Counted from the first letter of the stretch, positions 32,475-40,961 are shown. The stretch: DNA of 64,000 bases from Kribbella voronezhensis (GCF_004365175.1 NZ_SOCE01000001.1:3479403-3543402), one strand, 5' to 3'. Program-made: numbers and translations. The notes: generated by a model from the letters alone, not told the origin.

Positions 32475-33755
32475 TCAGCGGCTTCCCGTGGGGCCGGTGG
32501 GTTGGGGAGTGCTGCTGGAAGAGGACGAGCGGGTGCTGGATCGGCGGGCGCCGCCAGGGCGGCTGCCGGAGGAGTTGGTGGGGGTCGGCGAGCCGCCGCC
32601 GGATTCGCCGGCGGAGTGGGCGGCCGCGCCGGCCAGGCCGCCACCGGCCTTCTTGGCCCCTGAGATCGCGGCTCCCGCTGCGGCCGCGCCGACGCCGATC
32701 GCCCCGGTAGCCCGGCCACCGCCGCCTCCACCACCACCCCCACCACCGCCAGACCCGCCGGAGGAACCGCCCGCGCGGCCCGACGAGCGGCCGAGGTTGA
32801 TGGCGCCGGTGGCGAGGTTGCCGGGATCGGCGACGCCCGCACCGGCACCTGCGCCACCGCCTGCGACAGCGGCGGTGACGGGTACGGCGAAGCGCAGCAG
32901 GGCGGGCAGCGCGAAGACCGCGAGGAGCATCATCATCAGGCCGGTCAGCGCCTGGACGACGCCGTTGCCGGACTTGCTCGTGATGCCGGCCTCGTTCATC
33001 TTCATCGCCGCCGCGTAGATCAGCGCCGCGGCCGGTTTGTAGGCGATGAAGGCCAGCGCCCACGCGCAGTACTTCTTGAACCAGGCCTTGCCTGCTTCGG
33101 TGTTGGTCGCGGCGGCGGCGATCGGGAAGGTGCCCGCCAGCAGCACCAGCATCGCCGACCGGATCAGCAGCAGAACGACCTGGATCACCGACGCGATGAA
33201 GACGGCGATGCCGAAGAACATCCCGACGATCAGCGGCACGTTCCCGAAGCCGGCGCCTTGCGTACCGCCCTGCAGCACCAGGCCGCCGAGCGCGGAGTGG
33301 AACGCCTGGTTGCGCGGTGTCGCGTGCTGCACGATGTCCATCGCGAACGTGTCGGACCAGGCGGACAGCAACTGGATCGTCGCCGTCCCCATCCCGGCGA
33401 CCACCACCAGCGTCATTGTTGCCTTGAGCAACTCTCTGAGGGGTTCGGCGCGTTGTTCCCAGGCAGTTCGCATGCCCGCGATCAGGACGGCGAAAGTGAA
33501 CACGCTGATGGCGAGCGCCGTCGAATAGCCGTGCAGGTAGGCGACCGGACCGCTGTCGACCCAGCGGCCCGTCTTCTGGCTCGCGAGCTCAGGGCTGTCG
33601 ATCTTCATCCAGAACGTGGCGACCGCCTGCAGACCGGCACTGGCGGTCTCGCCGATCTTGGTGGCGAGATCGTTGATCATGGTGCTCGCGACGTTCGTCG
33701 CGGCCGACTGGAAGCTCTCGCGGACGTTGCACGCGACATCGAGACGGCCGCACAT
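32475..33755 (-). CDS. TrbL/VirB6-like polytopic membrane protein
   Basis: 426 aa. Residues about 75-310 hold some six membrane helices (ALAISVFTFAVLIAGM, ATMTLVVVAGMGTATIQLL, VGMFFGIAVFIASVIQVVLL, SAMLVLLAGTFPIAAAA, GLMMMLLAVFALPALLRFAV), in the order of TrbL/VirB6 channel components of type IV secretion in actinobacteria. KAWFKKYCAWALAFIAYKPA is a typical loop. The C-terminal ~115 residues are a Gly/Ser/Ala/Pro-rich tail including an unbroken run of 12 Gly. It is co-translated with the upstream gene. No coupling ATPase or relaxase is in the window. Confidence 0.7.
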   Translation of the reverse strand: MCGRLDVACNVRESFQSAATNVASTMINDLATKIGETASAGLQAVATFWMKIDSPELASQKTGRWVDSGPVAYLHGYSTALAISVFTFAVLIAGMRTAWEQRAEPLRELLKATMTLVVVAGMGTATIQLLSAWSDTFAMDIVQHATPRNQAFHSALGGLVLQGGTQGAGFGNVPLIVGMFFGIAVFIASVIQVVLLLIRSAMLVLLAGTFPIAAAATNTEAGKAWFKKYCAWALAFIAYKPAAALIYAAAMKMNEAGITSKSGNGVVQALTGLMMMLLAVFALPALLRFAVPVTAAVAGGGAGAGAGVADPGNLATGAINLGRSSGRAGGSSGGSGGGGGGGGGGGGRATGAIGVGAAAAGAAISGAKKAGGGLAGAAAHSAGESGGGSPTPTNSSGSRPGGARRSSTRSSSSSSTPQPTGPTGSR

Positions 33756-34759
33756 CAGACACCGCTCCAGGCGACGAAGCCGGACAGGTCACGCTGCTGC
33801 CCGTACGGCGCGCCGACCGACTCTCCTGGACTGGGCGGCACCACCCGCCAGTCGCCGCTGGACCAGACCAAGGTGAAGGTGGCGCTGACGAATGCTGTCT
33901 CGACGGGCATCGCCAGCATCACCGTGGCGCGGTCCGCCCCGGCGTCGAGCACCCGGTAGCCGGCGATCTGCGTCGGGTTCGAGTCTTCGTCCGCGGGGTC
34001 TTTGCGCAGGTCCGCGAGGAGGGCATCGGTGTTCGGACCGGGGAGCATCAGTTTGCCGACGGTGGTGAGGACGTGCTGCTGGTCCGCCATCGCCGCGACC
34101 GCGTGGTACGCCGCATAGAGGGCTCCCGTCGGTGAGTGGGCGAAACAGCGCCGGAAGCCGTCGGGGTCCTGCTTCAACGGCCCGTACGCCGAGGAGCGGG
34201 GCACCACGACGCGATGGTTCACCTCCCAGCCGTCGACCGCCGGTGCCTTCGCCGGAATCCCTTGATCTCCAGCCGCCACCCCACACCGGCTCCCCCCAGC
34301 CGTCGAGTCACCCGAAGCAGGCACCGCAGGACCACCAACCGAAGGCTCACAACCACCGGAGCCGCCTGAGGCGGAGACCGCCCGAGCGGAGGAGTTCGAG
34401 TCCGGGGCGCCCAAGGCGGAGGTGCCCGAGGCGGACATCGGCGGGGCAGAGGAACCGGCGACCAAGTTCCGGGACGCGGAGGTGCCCGAGGCGGACATCG
34501 GCGGGGCAGAGGAAGCGGCGACCGAGCTCCCGGACCCGGAGGTGCCCGGGGCGGCGGGGCAGGGGATGGTGGGGGTGATGTCGGTTGGGGAGGTGATCGC
34601 GACTGTGGGGCTTTGTGGGGTGCTCGGGTTGCCTGCGGTCGGCGTACTGGATGGGCCGGTGACCAGGAGGAGGAGGCCGCAGAGGAGGATGGCGGTGATG
34701 ACGATGGTGGCGGCGACGAAGCCCCGGCCGTAGGGTGATTTCTCGTCCGTGGTGTTCAT
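33755..34759 (-). CDS. Single-pass membrane protein with 20-residue repeats and a VirB8/TcpC-like outer domain
   Basis: 334 aa. A short cytoplasmic start is followed by one helix (GFVAATIVITAILLCGLLLL) and an extracellular Ser/Thr/Pro/Ala-rich linker. The linker contains two copies of a 20-aa unit around SAPPMSASGTSA. Residues about 170-334 form an alpha+beta domain (ALYAAYHAVAAMADQQHVLT, YRVLDAGADRATVMLAMPVE, FTLVWSSGDWRVVPPSPG), like the NTF2-type domain of VirB8/TcpC or DUF8175-type conjugation proteins. TGATG overlap with the TrbL-like gene makes a two-gene unit. Confidence 0.65.
   Translation of the reverse strand: MNTTDEKSPYGRGFVAATIVITAILLCGLLLLVTGPSSTPTAGNPSTPQSPTVAITSPTDITPTIPCPAAPGTSGSGSSVAASSAPPMSASGTSASRNLVAGSSAPPMSASGTSALGAPDSNSSARAVSASGGSGGCEPSVGGPAVPASGDSTAGGSRCGVAAGDQGIPAKAPAVDGWEVNHRVVVPRSSAYGPLKQDPDGFRRCFAHSPTGALYAAYHAVAAMADQQHVLTTVGKLMLPGPNTDALLADLRKDPADEDSNPTQIAGYRVLDAGADRATVMLAMPVETAFVSATFTLVWSSGDWRVVPPSPGESVGAPYGQQRDLSGFVAWSGV
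34416..34548. repeat. 60-bp direct repeat in the VirB8-like gene
   Basis: Two copies of a 60-bp unit starting GCGGAGGTGCCCGAGGCGGA (34416 and 34476), then 13 bp of a third. They are nearly identical over the first ~50 bp. They encode tandem 20-aa segments in the extracellular linker. The repeat number may vary between strains by slippage or recombination. Confidence 0.85.
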
Positions 34760-34888
34760 CCTGGTCCCCGATCCGCGGCGGCTTGGTTCCTGACTTCACC
34801 AAGCCTGGCAAAGATCGGCCGACCGCCGCGGAAGTTATCCACAGGCTGTTGTCACGCTCGGCTGTCCATCGATCGTGTCTCAACCTGT

Positions 34889-34930
34889 AGCTGACAGGTC
34901 ACCCCGTGTAGCGAAGTGACCTAGTCAGCT
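34889..34930. promoter_or_regulatory. MarR operator candidate
   Basis: AGCTGACAGGTCAC (34889-34902) is mirrored by GTGACCTAGTCAGCT (34916-34930), complementary except for one inserted base. It ends 14 bp before the MarR start codon. TAATAG at 34930-34935 is a -10 candidate that would give a nearly leaderless mRNA. The site would overlap this promoter, which fits autorepression. Confidence 0.65.
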
Positions 34931-34944
34931 AATAGAGTCCGCGC

Positions 34945-35493
34945 ATGACCATCGCGCCATCGCTTTGCTCGCCCCTAGCGCTCGCCGATGCAGACCCCAC
35001 TCACGCCGCCGAACCCTGGGAAAGCGACGTGATCACCGCGTACGGCCTGCTGCGTGAAGCAGCAGCCGAACTCGATCACCTGATGCGCCATTCCCTGAAG
35101 CGCAGTGGTCTGCAAATGGCAATGTTCGAACTGTTGCTGCGGCTCGCCCGCAGCCACGGCGAAAGACAGCGTCTCACCTCACTCGCCCGGGAGTTGACCG
35201 TCACCACCGGCGGCATCACCCGGCTGGTCGACCGTGCCGAGAACCTCGGCCTGGTGCGTCGGGAGCCCTGTCCCGACGACGCCCGCGGGTCGTTCGCGGT
35301 TCTCACGGAGGAGGGCAAGCGGCGGCTGCGCGAAGCGCTGCCGGACCACCTCCTGGAGATCGACAGCCTGTGGATGTCGCAGCTGGCCGACGAGCGCGAG
35401 CTCGTCCTCGGCAAGCTCCGCCGGGTCCGTGACAATGCCCGTCGCTGGCCGAACGGCCGGCCCACCCTGCCTCCGATCCCCGACCGGATCTGA
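34945..35493 (+). CDS. MarR family transcriptional regulator
   Basis: 182 aa. A winged helix covers about residues 60-125: LQMAMFELLLRLARSHGERQ, LTSLARELTVTTGGITRLVD (recognition helix) and LVRREPCPDDARGSFAVLTE (wing with D-x-R). The dimerisation helices flank it. It starts at an ATG without a clear ribosome-binding site. The downstream molybdopterin oxidoreductase gene (77-bp gap, same strand) is a plausible target. Confidence 0.88.
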   Translation: MTIAPSLCSPLALADADPTHAAEPWESDVITAYGLLREAAAELDHLMRHSLKRSGLQMAMFELLLRLARSHGERQRLTSLARELTVTTGGITRLVDRAENLGLVRREPCPDDARGSFAVLTEEGKRRLREALPDHLLEIDSLWMSQLADERELVLGKLRRVRDNARRWPNGRPTLPPIPDRI

Positions 35494-35569
35494 CCCGATC
35501 GCATTACCCGCTTCTAACGGATGGGGCGCCTGGCTGGCGCCGGGCGCCCCATCGAGCAATTGTTGAGTA

Positions 35570-37132
35570 GTGAACCAGTCCCAAGCTCCGGTCCAGCCTC
35601 GGCCGGTGACTCCATCGCCGCCTCCACCACGGCGCGCAGCGTTCCTCCGAGCCGCGATCGGCGGCGTCCTCGCCGCAGTGGCCGGCCTCGCCGCCGGCTC
35701 GGTGGCCGCTGCGATCCTCGGGACCGGCCAGACGCCGGTGGTGGCGATCGGCTCCGCGTTCATCGACCGGACGCCACCGTGGCTGAAGGACCTGGCCATC
35801 TCCCTGTTCGGCACGCACGACAAGCTCGCGCTGCGGACCGGCATCCTCATCGTCCTGCTCGCCTTCGCCGCTCTCGGCGGAGTTCTGGCCGTACTGCGGT
35901 ACTCGGCGGGCGCCGCCGTCGTCGTGATCCTCGCGGGGCTGGCCGTCCTGGCGGCCCAGACCCGGCCGGACGCCGGACAGACCGGCTTCGTCCCGTCCTT
36001 CGTCGCCGGTGTCGTCGCGCTGCTCGTACTGCGGTTGTACTCCCAGCGGCTGGCCGGACTGCTGCACCACCCGGAAGACGGCGTGAGCCGCCGCGGGTTC
36101 CTCCAGTTGTCCGCCGGCGTAGCACTCGGGTCCGTCGCAGTAGGTGCCTTAGGCAACGTTATTGGCGGGCATCGCGCGGCTGTCACCGATGCCCGGGAAG
36201 CGCTGCAGCTGCCGGTCCCGCCCAGCCTCGACCCGCCGGCCGGAGTACAGGTTCCGGGCGCTCCGCCGTGGGCGACTCCGAACGACGACTTCTACCGGAT
36301 CGACACCGCGTTGTCGGTGCCGCTGATCACGCCGGCCGACTGGAAGCTGCGGATCCACGGGATGGTCGACCGCGAGATCGAGCTGGACTTCGCGGCCCTG
36401 CTGAAGCGCACTGTGGTGCACAAGTGGGTCACGCTGACCTGCGTGAGCAACGAGGTCGGCGGCGACCTGATCGGCAACGCGCTCTGGTCCGGCGTACTGC
36501 TGAAGGATCTGCTCACCGAGGCCGGGGTGTCGGCCGATGCCGATGCGATCAAGTCGACGTCCAAGGACGGGTTCACCGCCGGTACGCCGTTGAGCACGTT
36601 GCTCGACGACCGCGAGTCGATGCTCGCCTTCGCGATGAACGGGAAGCCGCTGCCGCTGGAACACGGGTTCCCGGTGCGCATCGTCGTACCGGGCCTGTAC
36701 GGGTACGTCTCGGCGACCAAGTGGCTCGCGGAGATCGAGGTCACCAGGTTCGACCAGTTCCAGGCGTACTGGACGCCGCGTGGGTGGTCCGAGCGTGGGC
36801 CGATCAAGCTGTCCTCGCGGATCGACGTCCCGCGGTCGAAGGCGGCGCCGGGTCAGGTCACGGTCGCCGGAGTCGCCTGGGACCAGCACGTCGGCGTCTC
36901 GAAGGTGGAGGTCCGCGTCGACGGCGGCGCCTGGCAGGCGGCGACACTGGCCACGGACGCCTCCATCGACACCTGGCGGCAGTGGCACTGGACCTGGGAC
37001 GCGCCGCGCGGTCACCACGTCCTGCAGGTCCGCGCCTTCGACGCCAAGGGCAATCCCCAGATCGAGAGTCAGGCGCCGCCCGCTCCCGACGGATCGACCG
37101 GGCTGCACAGCGTCGACATCAAGGTCGGCTGA
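35570..37132 (+). CDS. Membrane-anchored molybdopterin oxidoreductase (sulfite oxidase family)
   Basis: 520 aa from GTG 35570. The N-terminal ~165 residues hold about four membrane helices, then HPEDGVSRRGFLQLSAGVAL resembles a Tat-like motif placed internally. The Oxidored_molyb domain follows (about 225-400), with the Mo-ligand cysteine in TLTCVSNEVGG and the pterin-site wording PLPLEHGFPVRIVVPGLYGY. The C-terminal Mo-co dimerisation domain ends the protein (about 405-520, VAWDQHVGVSKVEVRVDGGA). Predicted extracellular reductase or oxidase of sulfite, methionine sulfoxide or similar substrates. The last 14 bp overlap the convergent TetR gene. Confidence 0.87.
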   Translation: MNQSQAPVQPRPVTPSPPPPRRAAFLRAAIGGVLAAVAGLAAGSVAAAILGTGQTPVVAIGSAFIDRTPPWLKDLAISLFGTHDKLALRTGILIVLLAFAALGGVLAVLRYSAGAAVVVILAGLAVLAAQTRPDAGQTGFVPSFVAGVVALLVLRLYSQRLAGLLHHPEDGVSRRGFLQLSAGVALGSVAVGALGNVIGGHRAAVTDAREALQLPVPPSLDPPAGVQVPGAPPWATPNDDFYRIDTALSVPLITPADWKLRIHGMVDREIELDFAALLKRTVVHKWVTLTCVSNEVGGDLIGNALWSGVLLKDLLTEAGVSADADAIKSTSKDGFTAGTPLSTLLDDRESMLAFAMNGKPLPLEHGFPVRIVVPGLYGYVSATKWLAEIEVTRFDQFQAYWTPRGWSERGPIKLSSRIDVPRSKAAPGQVTVAGVAWDQHVGVSKVEVRVDGGAWQAATLATDASIDTWRQWHWTWDAPRGHHVLQVRAFDAKGNPQIESQAPPAPDGSTGLHSVDIKVG

Positions 37133-37751
37133 CACCCTCCGTCGGTCTGCTGATCGCTTCGAGCACCATCGGCAGGAAGAGGTGCTCCAGGGACCCTGCC
37201 GGGACCTCCGTTGGCTCCAGCAGGCTCTGCGAGCGGGCACCCTCGTGCAGGGCGATGACGAGTCGCACGAACTGCTCAGGTGGCACGCTCATCCGCAGCT
37301 CACCGGCCGCGCTGATCTCCTCGACCAGGGCGGTCAGCCGCTCGCGGAACATCTTCCGCTGCTGGTTGAGCGCTTCCGCCGCCTCGGCGTGGCGGAGCGC
37401 GTGCAGCGTGAACTCGGTCGAGATGAGATGCCACTGCCGCCGATCAGGTGCGGCGTCGTCCAGTAGACCCAGTACTGCGTCCAGCAGCGTGCCGGGCTGG
37501 TCAGCGAGCCCGGGGAGCAGCGCGGCGATCTGCTCCAGCAGGCGATCGGTGGTTGCCTGGAACAGAGCGAGCACGAGCTCGTCCTTGGACGCGAAGTTGG
37601 AGTAGAACGCGCCCCGGGTGAAGCCGGCGCGCTCACAGATGTCCTCCACCGAGGCACCGTTGAAGCCGCGCTCGGCGAACACGTCGAGGGCACCTTCGAG
37701 CAGGCGGGCCCGGGTGGCGGAGCGGCGGCGCTTGGGCGTTTCCATAGCCAT
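37119..37751 (-). CDS. TetR family transcriptional regulator
   Basis: About 210 aa from ATG 37751 (ATG 37745 also possible; the frame is open to 37814 but would overlap the operator). The HTH is at about 12-60: LLEGALDVFAERGFNGASVE and FTRGAFYSNFASKDELVLAL, the form seen in regulators of ABC and RND exporters. It is divergent from the degenerate ABC/YhgE gene pair across a dense palindrome cluster, and its 3' end overlaps the molybdopterin oxidoreductase gene by 14 bp. Confidence 0.87.
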   Translation of the reverse strand: MAMETPKRRRSATRARLLEGALDVFAERGFNGASVEDICERAGFTRGAFYSNFASKDELVLALFQATTDRLLEQIAALLPGLADQPGTLLDAVLGLLDDAAPDRRQWHLISTEFTLHALRHAEAAEALNQQRKMFRERLTALVEEISAAGELRMSVPPEQFVRLVIALHEGARSQSLLEPTEVPAGSLEHLFLPMVLEAISRPTEGVSRP

Positions 37752-37754
37752 AGG

Positions 37755-37776
37755 ATACAGTTCTGTATTGAATACA
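37755..37776. promoter_or_regulatory. Overlapping TetR operator palindromes
   Basis: ATACAG-TT-CTGTAT (37755-37768) and TGTATT-G-AATACA (37764-37776) overlap, and an AATAC/GTATT pair follows to 37786. The AT-rich block is only 4 bp from the TetR start and 28 bp from the ABC-like gene start, so binding would block both. Confidence 0.75.
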
Positions 37777-37803
37777 CAATCGTATTGAACGGGGTAGCCG
37801 ACG

Positions 37804-38901
37804 ATGGAGCTCAAGGCTCACGCGATCAGCGTGCAGGGTCCGCACGCACCGATGCTGAACGCGACGTCCGTCAGCGTCGGAGATCACCAACTGGTGCTGC
37901 TCGCCGGTTACCCCGGGCCCGGCCATGTCGCCGCGTCGCTCGCTCTGTCCGGTCGGCTGCGGCCCAACGGTGGTGACGTGAAGCTCGACGGGCAGACCGA
38001 CGGCGGCGTACTGCGCAGGCGGGTCGCCGTCGTCGACGCGCCCGGGATCACCGAGCCCGATGACGCGCTGCCGGTGCGGTCCGTGGTCGGTGAGGAGCTC
38101 GCGATCGCGGGGCGCAAGGCCGGCGGCAAGGCGGTGCTTGCTTGGTTGGAGGAACACGGCTGGCATGAGTACGCCGACAAGCGGTTCGAGCATCTCCCGG
38201 TCGCGGTGCGCACCAAGTTGCTCGCGGAGCTGACGGTGGCGCGGCCGGAGGTGAAGGTGGTGATCCTGACGATGCCGGATCGGCACGGCGGAGATCCGCA
38301 CGAGTGGTACGGCATGGGTCGGGCGCTGGCGTCGCGCGGCTACGGCGTGATCATCACCTGCGCGGACGCCTCGGCCCGATTGCTCGCAGTACCGGCCGCG
38401 CAACTTGGTTCGCTGACGCCACCCGAGCCGGTCCAGGTCGCCGCGGTCGAGCCCGTCGAACCGACCGAGAAAACAAAGGTCGACCCGACCGCCGAGACGA
38501 AGCCGAACCCGATGGCCAAGAACCCAGAACCAGTGGTCAAGGCGGAGCCGGTGGTGGAGACGACGACAGAGCCGGGGGTCAAGGCGAAGTCGCAGCCGGG
38601 GGCAGGGACGAAGGCGGACCCGGGGGCAGAGCCGGGGACCGCGGCGGAGGGGGCGGCCGTGGGAGGCACGAAGGCGGAGCCGGGGGCAGAGCCGGGGACC
38701 GCGGCGGAGGCTGCGGTGGGAGGCACGAAACCGGTGGTCAAGGCGCAATCTGAGCCGGTGGCCGGGACGACGGTCGAGCCGGTGGGCAAGACGAAGCCGG
38801 AGCCAGTGGCGAAGCCGGTGGGAGTAGTGGCGGACGAAGACGGTGCAGAGGCGGAGTCCGTGGTACAGGGCGAGAGTGACGAGAAGAAGGCTGGGGCATG
38901 A
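37804..38901 (+). CDS. Degenerate ABC ATPase-like protein with a long repetitive tail
   Basis: 365 aa. Residues 1-200 follow the ABC ATPase fold (LDGQTDGGVLRRRVAVVDAP, EELAIAGRKAGG) but every catalytic motif is lost: Walker A is GYPGPGHV (Lys to His41, Ser/Thr to Val), the signature is LPVAV at about 131, and Walker B ends TMPD instead of DE. Residues about 210-365 are low-complexity Lys/Glu/Pro/Ala/Thr repeats (units like KAEPVVETTTEPGV), including two 20-aa tandem copies. It overlaps the YhgE/Pip gene (ATGA), so it may be a scaffold or non-hydrolysing partner. Confidence 0.75.
   Translation: MELKAHAISVQGPHAPMLNATSVSVGDHQLVLLAGYPGPGHVAASLALSGRLRPNGGDVKLDGQTDGGVLRRRVAVVDAPGITEPDDALPVRSVVGEELAIAGRKAGGKAVLAWLEEHGWHEYADKRFEHLPVAVRTKLLAELTVARPEVKVVILTMPDRHGGDPHEWYGMGRALASRGYGVIITCADASARLLAVPAAQLGSLTPPEPVQVAAVEPVEPTEKTKVDPTAETKPNPMAKNPEPVVKAEPVVETTTEPGVKAKSQPGAGTKADPGAEPGTAAEGAAVGGTKAEPGAEPGTAAEAAVGGTKPVVKAQSEPVAGTTVEPVGKTKPEPVAKPVGVVADEDGAEAESVVQGESDEKKAGA
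38608..38710 (+). repeat. 60-bp-spaced direct repeat in the tail of the ABC-like gene
   Basis: A 43-bp sequence starting ACGAAGGCGGA occurs at 38608-38650 and 38668-38710 with one mismatch, exactly 60 bp apart. It encodes two copies of a GTKA-D/E-PGAEPGTAAE unit. Confidence 0.85.
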
Positions 38902-40961
38902 CTGCCATCCGGATGGCGATGAGTGAGTTGCGGCGGTTGACCGCTGGGCGGTTGCCGAAGCTCGCGGTGGTGGCGATGTTGTGCGTGCCGATGCTGTACG
39001 GCGGCCTGTATCTCTACGCGAACCACGATCCGTACGGCCGGCTCGACAAGGTTCCGACCGCGGTCGTGCTGGAGGACGAGGGCACGACGCTGTCCACCGG
39101 CGAGAAGCTGTCGGTCGGCCCGCAGGTCGCTGACGAACTGGTGAAGTCCAAGAGCTTCGACTGGCACCAGGTCGACCGCGCCGAAGCGACCCAAGGCGTC
39201 TCCGACGGCAAGTACGAGTTCGCCCTGGTGCTGCCGAAGTCGTTCTCGGCCGATCTCGCGTCGAGTGCGGAGTTCCAGCCGCGCCAGGCGACGCTGGAGC
39301 TGTACACGAACGACGCCAACAACTACCTCGCGCACACGATCGCGAACCAGGTGGTCGCCCAGGTCACGAAGACGGTCGCCTCGCAGGTGAGCGAGACCGC
39401 GGCGAGCAAACTGCTGGCCGGGTTCAGCACCATCCACGGCCAGATCACCAAGGCGGCGACCGGCGCCGGTCAACTGCAGAGCGGACTCACCTCGGCCAAC
39501 ACCGGCGTGACCCAACTCAAGACCGGCGCAACCCAGCTCAGTACTGCGCAACAGCAACTGTCCGCCGGCGCGACCAAGCTCTCCACCGGCATCGGCCAGG
39601 CCTCGAAGGGCGCCACCGATCTCGCCACCGGCGCCGGTCAGCTGAGCGCCGGACTCAACACGTTGAGCACCAAGACGGCCAGTCTTCCCAAGCAGACCAA
39701 GGATCTGGCCACCGGCGCGGACAAGGTTGCTGATGGCAACGAGAAGATCGCGGCCGTCGGCCAGCAGGTGGCGACCGCCTCCAGCACGCTGGTGACGGAC
39801 CTCTCCAGCCTGGACGCGGCCCTCGCGCAACGACTCAAGGCACGCGGTTTCACCCAGGTTCAGATCAACCAGGTCCTGCAGGAAACCGCCAAGCTGCGCG
39901 GCCCTGTCGTCACGGCGAACACGAAGATCCAGTCCACCTCGAAGCAGCTCACCCAGCTCGCGACCGGCGCCCGGCAGGTGTCGAACGGAGCGTCGACGCT
40001 CGCCAACGCAACTCCCGCCTTGACGTCAGGCATCGCCAGTGCGGCCACAGGCGCCAGCAAACTCAGCACCGGTGCCACCCAATTGAAGACCGGGCTGGGC
40101 ACACTCCAGACCGGCGCCTCCCAGCTCGCGACCGGCGAGCGGCAGGCCGTCACCGGGCAGACGCAACTACTCAGCGGCATCACCACGCTCGGCACCGGCA
40201 TCGGCAAGCTGAAAACCGGCGCGACCGAACTCAACACCGCGCTCACGAACGGCGCGAAGCAGATCCCGGACCCGTCGCCGGAGGCGCGGAAGGCCGTCGC
40301 CGAGACGCTGGGCGCGCCGGTCGGCCTGCACAACACCTCGCAGGCAACCGCCGACAGCTACGGCGCAGGACTGGCACCGTTCTTCCTCAGCCTGTCCTGC
40401 TGGATCGGCGCGTACGTGCTGTTCCTGCTGGTCCGGCCGTTGTCGCCGCGGGCTCTGGCCGCGCTGCAGTCCCCGCTGAGGGTTGCGCTCGGTGGTTGGT
40501 TGCCGCCGGCCATCTTCGGCGCGATCCAGGCCGCGCTCGTGTTCACCGCGGTCATCTTCGGCCTCGGCATCGACACCGCGCATCCCTGGCTGACTATCGG
40601 CTTCCTGATGCTGACGTCGCTCACGTTCGTCGCGATCCTGCACGCGCTGTCGGCCTGGTTCGGCGCCGTGGGCAAGTTCCTCGGCCTGGTCCTGATGGTG
40701 ATCCAGTTGGTCAGCGCCGGCGGCACGTTCCCCTGGCAGACCATCCCGCACCCGCTGTACTTCTTCCACCACGTGCTGCCGATGAGCTACGCGATCGACG
40801 GCGTCCGGCATCTGATGTACGGCGGACCGGGCGACAGCCTCGGCCGGGATCTCCTGGTCCTCGCCGCCTGGCTGCTGGCCGGGATCACGGCCTCCGCCCT
40901 GGCCGCCCGCAAACAACGCATCTGGCCCGCCAAGAAGCTCCAGCCGGAGCTCGCGCTCTAA
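38898..40961 (+). CDS. YhgE/Pip family membrane protein
   Basis: 687 aa. One N-terminal helix (LAVVAMLCVPMLYGGLYLYA), then an extracellular region that opens with a compact domain (AVVLEDEGTTLSTGEKLSVG, PKSFSADLAS). A long chain of TGATQLSTG / ASGLT-like repeats, predicted helical or coiled, follows (about 170-460). Five or six C-terminal helices end the protein (about 495-670). This is the layout of YhgE/Pip proteins (phage infection protein family, ABC-2 related), which act in export or cell-envelope functions in Gram-positives. It is co-translated with the degenerate ABC-like gene. Confidence 0.88.
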   Translation: MTAIRMAMSELRRLTAGRLPKLAVVAMLCVPMLYGGLYLYANHDPYGRLDKVPTAVVLEDEGTTLSTGEKLSVGPQVADELVKSKSFDWHQVDRAEATQGVSDGKYEFALVLPKSFSADLASSAEFQPRQATLELYTNDANNYLAHTIANQVVAQVTKTVASQVSETAASKLLAGFSTIHGQITKAATGAGQLQSGLTSANTGVTQLKTGATQLSTAQQQLSAGATKLSTGIGQASKGATDLATGAGQLSAGLNTLSTKTASLPKQTKDLATGADKVADGNEKIAAVGQQVATASSTLVTDLSSLDAALAQRLKARGFTQVQINQVLQETAKLRGPVVTANTKIQSTSKQLTQLATGARQVSNGASTLANATPALTSGIASAATGASKLSTGATQLKTGLGTLQTGASQLATGERQAVTGQTQLLSGITTLGTGIGKLKTGATELNTALTNGAKQIPDPSPEARKAVAETLGAPVGLHNTSQATADSYGAGLAPFFLSLSCWIGAYVLFLLVRPLSPRALAALQSPLRVALGGWLPPAIFGAIQAALVFTAVIFGLGIDTAHPWLTIGFLMLTSLTFVAILHALSAWFGAVGKFLGLVLMVIQLVSAGGTFPWQTIPHPLYFFHHVLPMSYAIDGVRHLMYGGPGDSLGRDLLVLAAWLLAGITASALAARKQRIWPAKKLQPELAL

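Noticed and set aside
32720..32760. CCACCGCC-type simple repeat considered as a structural or regulatory repeat
   Set aside because: It simply encodes the poly-Gly run of the TrbL-like protein on the other strand.
39480..40250. Recurrent ACCGGCG-type short repeats considered as a CRISPR or satellite array
   Set aside because: They are codons for the TGATQL-type protein repeats of the YhgE/Pip stalk; spacing is irregular and there are no spacers.
37794..40961. YhgE/Pip locus considered as a phage-defence system
   Set aside because: The 'phage infection protein' name refers to a phage receptor role in lactococci; there is no nuclease, toxin or other defence gene nearby.
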